Positions 59,406 through 64,000 of a stretch of DNA of 64,000 bases are shown here, one piece after another. The stretch lies in assembly GCF_022581195.2 (NCBI RefSeq), contig NC_061455.1:11178189-11242188 (forward strand), read 5' to 3'. Every line of letters starts with the position of its first letter. Positions within the stretch are counted from its first letter, which is position 1. The notes beneath the pieces were generated by a model. It ran no database searches and was not told the origin of the DNA. It saw only the letters and a list, made by a program, of their open reading frames with translations. The translations under genes were made by a program, and so were the position numbers. The DNA is from Helicoverpa zea. Taxonomy: Eukaryota > Arthropoda > Insecta > Lepidoptera > Noctuidae.

Positions 59406-62400
59406 AGGTTTTATCGTTGTTATTTATGATTACGACGAGCTGCGGCGTCTGTGTGATCCTCGCTCAAAGCGATAACTGTACTAGAACTAACAGTCGTGGT
59501 GATTACAAACTATGTGTTCGCAAGTTATCCGATACATTAGCCAGTAAATTTAGTGAAATTGTGGTCAAAGAATTGGGCAGTGAGTATACGGCGCGCTTTG
59601 AGGTCAGGAGCGCTTACAAAGTAAGCCGATACCAAACCTCTGACAATGATGTATTGACCAGCATTGCTGACAAACTGAGCTACAAACTGTCGTCTGCCAC
59701 AAACATACTTCGCGACATGAACAATGTTATAAGCGACAATAGTACGCCGTCCTTCACTCAACCTTGCCCATTCAATTCTATTCGCAAGTCTGTGTTTATA
59801 AAAAGTTCCAATGTATACAACAGTCTGCCTTCACAGGATCCTAAAACTAACATGTTGGGTCGCTTTAAGGATTTAAAAGTTAAGAGACAGTATTTCCTTT
59901 CGCACATGGATTATGCTACTGATAGAGATTGTGCTACAATGCCTCACTCTAATTTGAGGTATCTTTACCATAAGATTGTTCATCCTGAACCAAAACTGGT
60001 GGTTTTTATAATAGATAATAATATGAAAGAGGATTCATTACAACATGCTGTGCATGTTGCTAAAGAGACAGTGTATGCTCTGCAGGACTCTGACATGATA
60101 GCTCTGAAGATGACAAACATGACTGAGTTCCATAAATTCGAAGATACTTGCAGTACAGATGGAATGTCCGATCTTGGAAATGCCACAGAGAACAATAAAC
60201 TACTCCTGAAAGAATACTTATCCTCTTTAGAAGTAGCACCCACAAATGTGTCTCCGCTAGCAATAAACAAAGAACTGAAAAACTTACTACTCCAGAGAGA
60301 TTTGCCAAAACACAAGCTATTTATCTTCCTGACAGACACAAAGATTTTGAAAAATGAGACATGGCTTAAAATATTTCCGTACTCTTCCAACAAAGATGAG
60401 ACTTTGAAATTTGCCATTGGACTTATTTATGAGAATCAAGCTGACAAGAACAGTTCATTGGGTATATTGCATATTGACAAGTGGCACACACATACGAATA
60501 ACCATTCAGTGATGAGGCTTCATATCAATGACAGTGGAGTTGTGGGGCAAGTAGCCTCAGCATTCATATCTCTGTTACCTGGACACTACGGCAGTAAGAA
60601 GATCAAAATTGAAGGACCAGTGTGGGAGGCAACAGAAAGAGACTTCATGATATCTTTAGTGCTACCAACACCGAGTGGAGTGCTTGGACTTGACCTGTAT
60701 TGGTCAGATCTTGCAGAGGACTTAGTGTATTTTAAAGGCTCAAATGATAGGAAAAGAGCTTTTGTAATGGATTTTTCAGGTACAGTTTTAATGCACACAT
60801 TTTTTCCCAGGCCAGAATCAGCATCTGATAAAATCAAATTTACAAAACTGGAAAGTGTTGAGACATACACTTTCATATCAACTGTAAAGGAAGAAATGTT
60901 AGCTAATAGTTCTGGCAATTTGACTATGTTTGAACAGAACTCCACTAAATCAATTATTTACTCTTGGAAATGGGTAGGAAACTTGTACATAGTTTGTATT
61001 GTGTCTGAGATAATGGAACCTGCTGTATACAATAAAACAAACATATTCTTTACTAGGAGTAATAAGGAAATATTGTTCCACAGGTTGGATTTATTCCCTC
61101 CTAAAATGGGTAAAATGTGTAGACATTTCAAACAGATTGCTACTATTGATCAGGGTACTGTGTATTTAAGTCCGTCAAGCTTCCAGTCACCTTTCACCTA
61201 TTTATATGACATGGGTGACGGCCAAGAAGCCGTTACTTATATGCAAAACTATTTAGCTTACTTAAAAAGTGTTGCTCATGGCTTACTTTCCAATCCCGGT
61301 CTCAAGAATGAAATTCAGCAAGATGTTGGTTTCCTTAACTCCATATTGTCATACTATAAAAGGCAACACTTGCATGGACCCTATTCAAAGTACATAGTCA
61401 GAAGATATGCAGTGACAGAGAGTGGGGTTCTGGTGATGTTCCCTGGCACTGTATTAGAGTATGATTATGAGCCAGTGAGGAGGCCTTGGTATACATATGC
61501 TTTAGAGAATCCTGACAAAATCATTCTAACACCACCTAATCTAGATGTTGGTGGTGCTGGCTATGTTGTTTCTATATCATATGCTGTAAAAAGTTCCTTC
61601 TATCCTACTATGGTTGTGTCAATGGATGTTACTATGGGATTTCTGTACAAGCTTCTTATAGATAGTATGCCCCTATGTGCCATGTCTTATGTTAAATGTT
61701 TTATCATGAACAATAAAGGTTATTTAGTGTCCCATCCTGGACTCATGGACCCAAACAGCTCTGGTCCAATTGAACAACAACATATCACACATAAAGAATC
61801 CATGATTGCAATTGACATGCTCAATCACAAAGGTTTTGTTACCAAAAGACTGTGCAATAATTTTTATGATAAAACAATTCAGCGATTTTATGAATTTAAT
61901 ACCTCTCTTCCTAATGTGCTCTCTAATGTGGTATCAGGAGACCACTGTGTTCATTATTACATAGCTGCCATCCCAGGCACCAATGCTTTCATAGGTCTTG
62001 TAAACGCATCTTGCAGCGTGGGTGCTTTCTGTCCTTGCAGTATGGTTGACAGATTATGTCTAAACTGTAACAGAATGGAACAAACTGAGTGTGAGTGCCC
62101 ATGTGAATGTAGCTCAGAGCTGTATGACTGTCCCAACTCAAACATATCACGTTTGAACCAACAGATACCTCTTTGTGGCATGATGCTTGAGAATAATAAC
62201 CATAAGTCGCATTACTTCCATAACTTTGCCGAAAATTTGAAATCGTGTTTCGATTTTCAGTGCGAGACTTATTTGTCGCACTCGTCCTGTCTGGGCGTTC
62301 TTGGTTGTGAATGGTGTCAAATAGATGCTGACGGTAAAACCCCACTGTCGGCGCCGTTCTGTACGTCTCAGTCAACATGTTTCAACGGCGTGTTAGGCGC

Positions 62401-62986
62401 CGTCACTCCTTATGGAGAGGGCACTCTCGGACATCTCAATAGAGATGCGTTCGGAAACTATTCGGCAATAGGACCAATCGTAGGGTGTATAGTCACTGCA
62501 AGCTTGGTTGTTGCCGTGGCCATATACTGCTACAGGCAGAACGTGACCACCGCCAGTTGCCATAATTTGTATGTCGATGGTCCAGCAGAGACCTGGCATG
62601 ATGCAGATGTTCAAATGAGCCATTTACAATCTGATGATATGCATGACCAGTCTGGTCAAGATAAGTTGTTACCAGCCATGGAGATAGAAGCACCTATATC
62701 TCCATACAGGGTGGTCACAGGATACAGAAGACCACACACAGCAGGTGGTTCAGATCATGGGTACTCGACAATGACTCCCCATGAAGATTCAGAGGCTACT
62801 GGGTTCTCTGTGAATGAGCCAATTGTACTATCAGATGACACCAAGTCTGATGTAAGTTGTCCTCTGCCTGCCAAAATAAAGCCCAGATTAAAACCTGCTA
62901 ATGATTTAAGCATAACTGTCCTGCCCTGTGGCAAGAACAGCATCATAGCTCCTGTTACTGTGCACAGGCATATGGAAGCCTCCTAA
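59402..62986 (+). CDS. CACHD1: VWFA and Cache domain-containing protein 1 homologue
   Basis: A single uninterrupted frame of 1194 residues starts at ATG 59402; a GTG-initiated extension to 59375 is ignored because ATG codons initiate in animals. Residues 1-22 are a signal peptide (KVLSLLFMITTSCGVCVILA). A VWA-like domain spans about 195-390, but its metal site reads IIDNNMKED, lacking the DxSxS serines, so it is degenerate as in vertebrate CACHD1. Cache domains follow at about 420-560 and 660-790, the second with EPVRRPWY. A Cys-rich section (CECPCECSSELYDC) precedes the membrane helix at about 1023-1044 (VGCIVTASLVVAVAIYCY). The cytoplasmic tail contains GYSTMTPHEDSE, as in vertebrates. CACHD1 is an alpha2delta-like regulator of voltage-gated calcium channels and also binds Wnt receptors. 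AATAAA lies at 63003-63008. Confidence 0.95.
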   Translation: MKVLSLLFMITTSCGVCVILAQSDNCTRTNSRGDYKLCVRKLSDTLASKFSEIVVKELGSEYTARFEVRSAYKVSRYQTSDNDVLTSIADKLSYKLSSATNILRDMNNVISDNSTPSFTQPCPFNSIRKSVFIKSSNVYNSLPSQDPKTNMLGRFKDLKVKRQYFLSHMDYATDRDCATMPHSNLRYLYHKIVHPEPKLVVFIIDNNMKEDSLQHAVHVAKETVYALQDSDMIALKMTNMTEFHKFEDTCSTDGMSDLGNATENNKLLLKEYLSSLEVAPTNVSPLAINKELKNLLLQRDLPKHKLFIFLTDTKILKNETWLKIFPYSSNKDETLKFAIGLIYENQADKNSSLGILHIDKWHTHTNNHSVMRLHINDSGVVGQVASAFISLLPGHYGSKKIKIEGPVWEATERDFMISLVLPTPSGVLGLDLYWSDLAEDLVYFKGSNDRKRAFVMDFSGTVLMHTFFPRPESASDKIKFTKLESVETYTFISTVKEEMLANSSGNLTMFEQNSTKSIIYSWKWVGNLYIVCIVSEIMEPAVYNKTNIFFTRSNKEILFHRLDLFPPKMGKMCRHFKQIATIDQGTVYLSPSSFQSPFTYLYDMGDGQEAVTYMQNYLAYLKSVAHGLLSNPGLKNEIQQDVGFLNSILSYYKRQHLHGPYSKYIVRRYAVTESGVLVMFPGTVLEYDYEPVRRPWYTYALENPDKIILTPPNLDVGGAGYVVSISYAVKSSFYPTMVVSMDVTMGFLYKLLIDSMPLCAMSYVKCFIMNNKGYLVSHPGLMDPNSSGPIEQQHITHKESMIAIDMLNHKGFVTKRLCNNFYDKTIQRFYEFNTSLPNVLSNVVSGDHCVHYYIAAIPGTNAFIGLVNASCSVGAFCPCSMVDRLCLNCNRMEQTECECPCECSSELYDCPNSNISRLNQQIPLCGMMLENNNHKSHYFHNFAENLKSCFDFQCETYLSHSSCLGVLGCEWCQIDADGKTPLSAPFCTSQSTCFNGVLGAVTPYGEGTLGHLNRDAFGNYSAIGPIVGCIVTASLVVAVAIYCYRQNVTTASCHNLYVDGPAETWHDADVQMSHLQSDDMHDQSGQDKLLPAMEIEAPISPYRVVTGYRRPHTAGGSDHGYSTMTPHEDSEATGFSVNEPIVLSDDTKSDVSCPLPAKIKPRLKPANDLSITVLPCGKNSIIAPVTVHRHMEAS

Positions 62987-63009
62987 TTATTTAAGTCCAT
63001 TAAATAAAT

Positions 63010-64000
63010 CTACCTCTCTGTGTATATAATATTTGATTATTAATTAATGTGTTTATTTTTTATTGTGATGAATTTTATTTGCTAACCATTTTAATATTTT
63101 CTCCAGTTATTTTGATCAAGTACTTATCATACAGAAGTCATTTTACGTATATTTGGTGCTCTTTATGTACTTTGTTATAAGAATAATTTTATAATTTTAA
63201 GATAATACATAATATTATTGACTATTGATGTTCCATGATAATCTGCTGCAGAAAGTTTTATAAAATTATTTTGGTCTATATAGATAATTTGTTAAATACT
63301 GGGTACTTAATCTAATCTTTATCAAGATAATCTTGATTGTAATGGCCTCATTTAGATCAATCAGGAACAATGTAATGTTTTGAAGTGGTTGTAATAAGTT
63401 ATTGCATTCTATCCTACTACTGGCAGCTCTTTGATTACATAGTATACTAAGGTAAACAGAATTCAGGTTGTATCATACAGGTCTATTAGCATTATGTAAG
63501 TTTTATATGTTGTATTTTCTGTGTTAGCTTGTAAGACGATATATAAATTAATTTTTGATAAAAACTAAAGTGCCAGTGCCTCCTGTATTATTAAGATATA
63601 AGCAAACTTATTTTTAAGACTGAAATTGATGTTGGCATTTATTTGATGTAATACATTTTCTTTTATAACATTTAATTGTTTTAATTTCTCTAATTAATTT
63701 AATTATTTATACCAATGAACGTTTACCATTAAAGGGAGAGATGAACAGATTTGAGGATGATAATTTGATAGAAAAGCAGTTCATTAAAATACATTTTTAT
63801 TATACACATTTTTGGATAGTTCACTTCTACACAACTCTTCAACTAATGTAATAGGAAATTAGACACTCAGCGTATCAATGCTGAAAGCAGCATAAAGCAA
63901 GTACCATTCTGTACCATAGAACATTAGATGAAACTTGGCGAGTATCAACTGTAATGCAGACAATTTTGGTCTCAAAAATCAAGCCAAACAGCTAACTCGC
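63010..64000. other. AT-rich DNA downstream of CACHD1
   Basis: No gene is supported. A minus-strand AATAAA (TTTATT on the plus strand) near 63796-63802 could be the 3' end of a minus-strand gene entering from beyond the window; this is only a possibility. Confidence 0.35.

Overview
The window looks like chromosomal DNA of a moth or butterfly (Lepidoptera). It is AT-rich, with short GT-AG introns and intact single-copy animal genes. The repeats are of kinds typical of Lepidoptera: tRNA-headed SINEs, tiny Helitrons that begin TC-TATACTAATATTATAAAG and end CTAG, and AAATC-tailed repeats. This rests on recognising gene families and repeat styles by eye; no search was run.

Layout. Positions 1-18200 hold no intact gene. 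They are a transposon graveyard with a decayed unknown coding stretch (about 1195-1710), Tc1-like and piggyBac-like transposase remnants (6.5-7.1 kb), a Harbinger-type MITE with terminal repeats and target duplication (8408-8761), a SINE (12735-13015) and a Helitron end at 15349. Ten protein-coding loci follow: a FAM89/LURAP-like last exon (+, 18205-18354), DPY30 (+, 20404-20840), RSPH1 (-, 21746-23890), a CCDC85-family gene (-, 24870-26096), a secreted lipase/phospholipase A1-like gene (+, 28285-35490, 7 exons), RBM42 (-, 37933-41978, 7 exons), RBM7 (+, 42643-43360), TLCD5 (-, 43883-46259, 4 exons), TOGARAM (-, 47471-56835, 9 exons) and an intronless CACHD1 (+, 59402-62986).

Exon joins were derived by hand. 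They keep frame in every gene listed, and the summed coding lengths are divisible by three. The genes are unrelated housekeeping or cell-biology genes, not a pathway. RSPH1 and TOGARAM both serve cilia or flagella, RBM42 and RBM7 are divergently placed RNA-binding proteins, and DPY30 and RSPH1 converge on interleaved poly(A) signals.

The most notable points are: a CpG-rich island inside the TOGARAM locus that encodes a splice-compatible alternative first exon for a TOG3-only isoform; the apparent absence of TOG4; an intronless CACHD1 with a TATA-plus-Inr core promoter and three consecutive tiny upstream ORFs, the last overlapping the main start; a DDE-transposase element with long terminal inverted repeats between TOGARAM and CACHD1; and an exactly delimited 186-bp Helitron in an RBM42 intron. 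I did not find a wholly new system.
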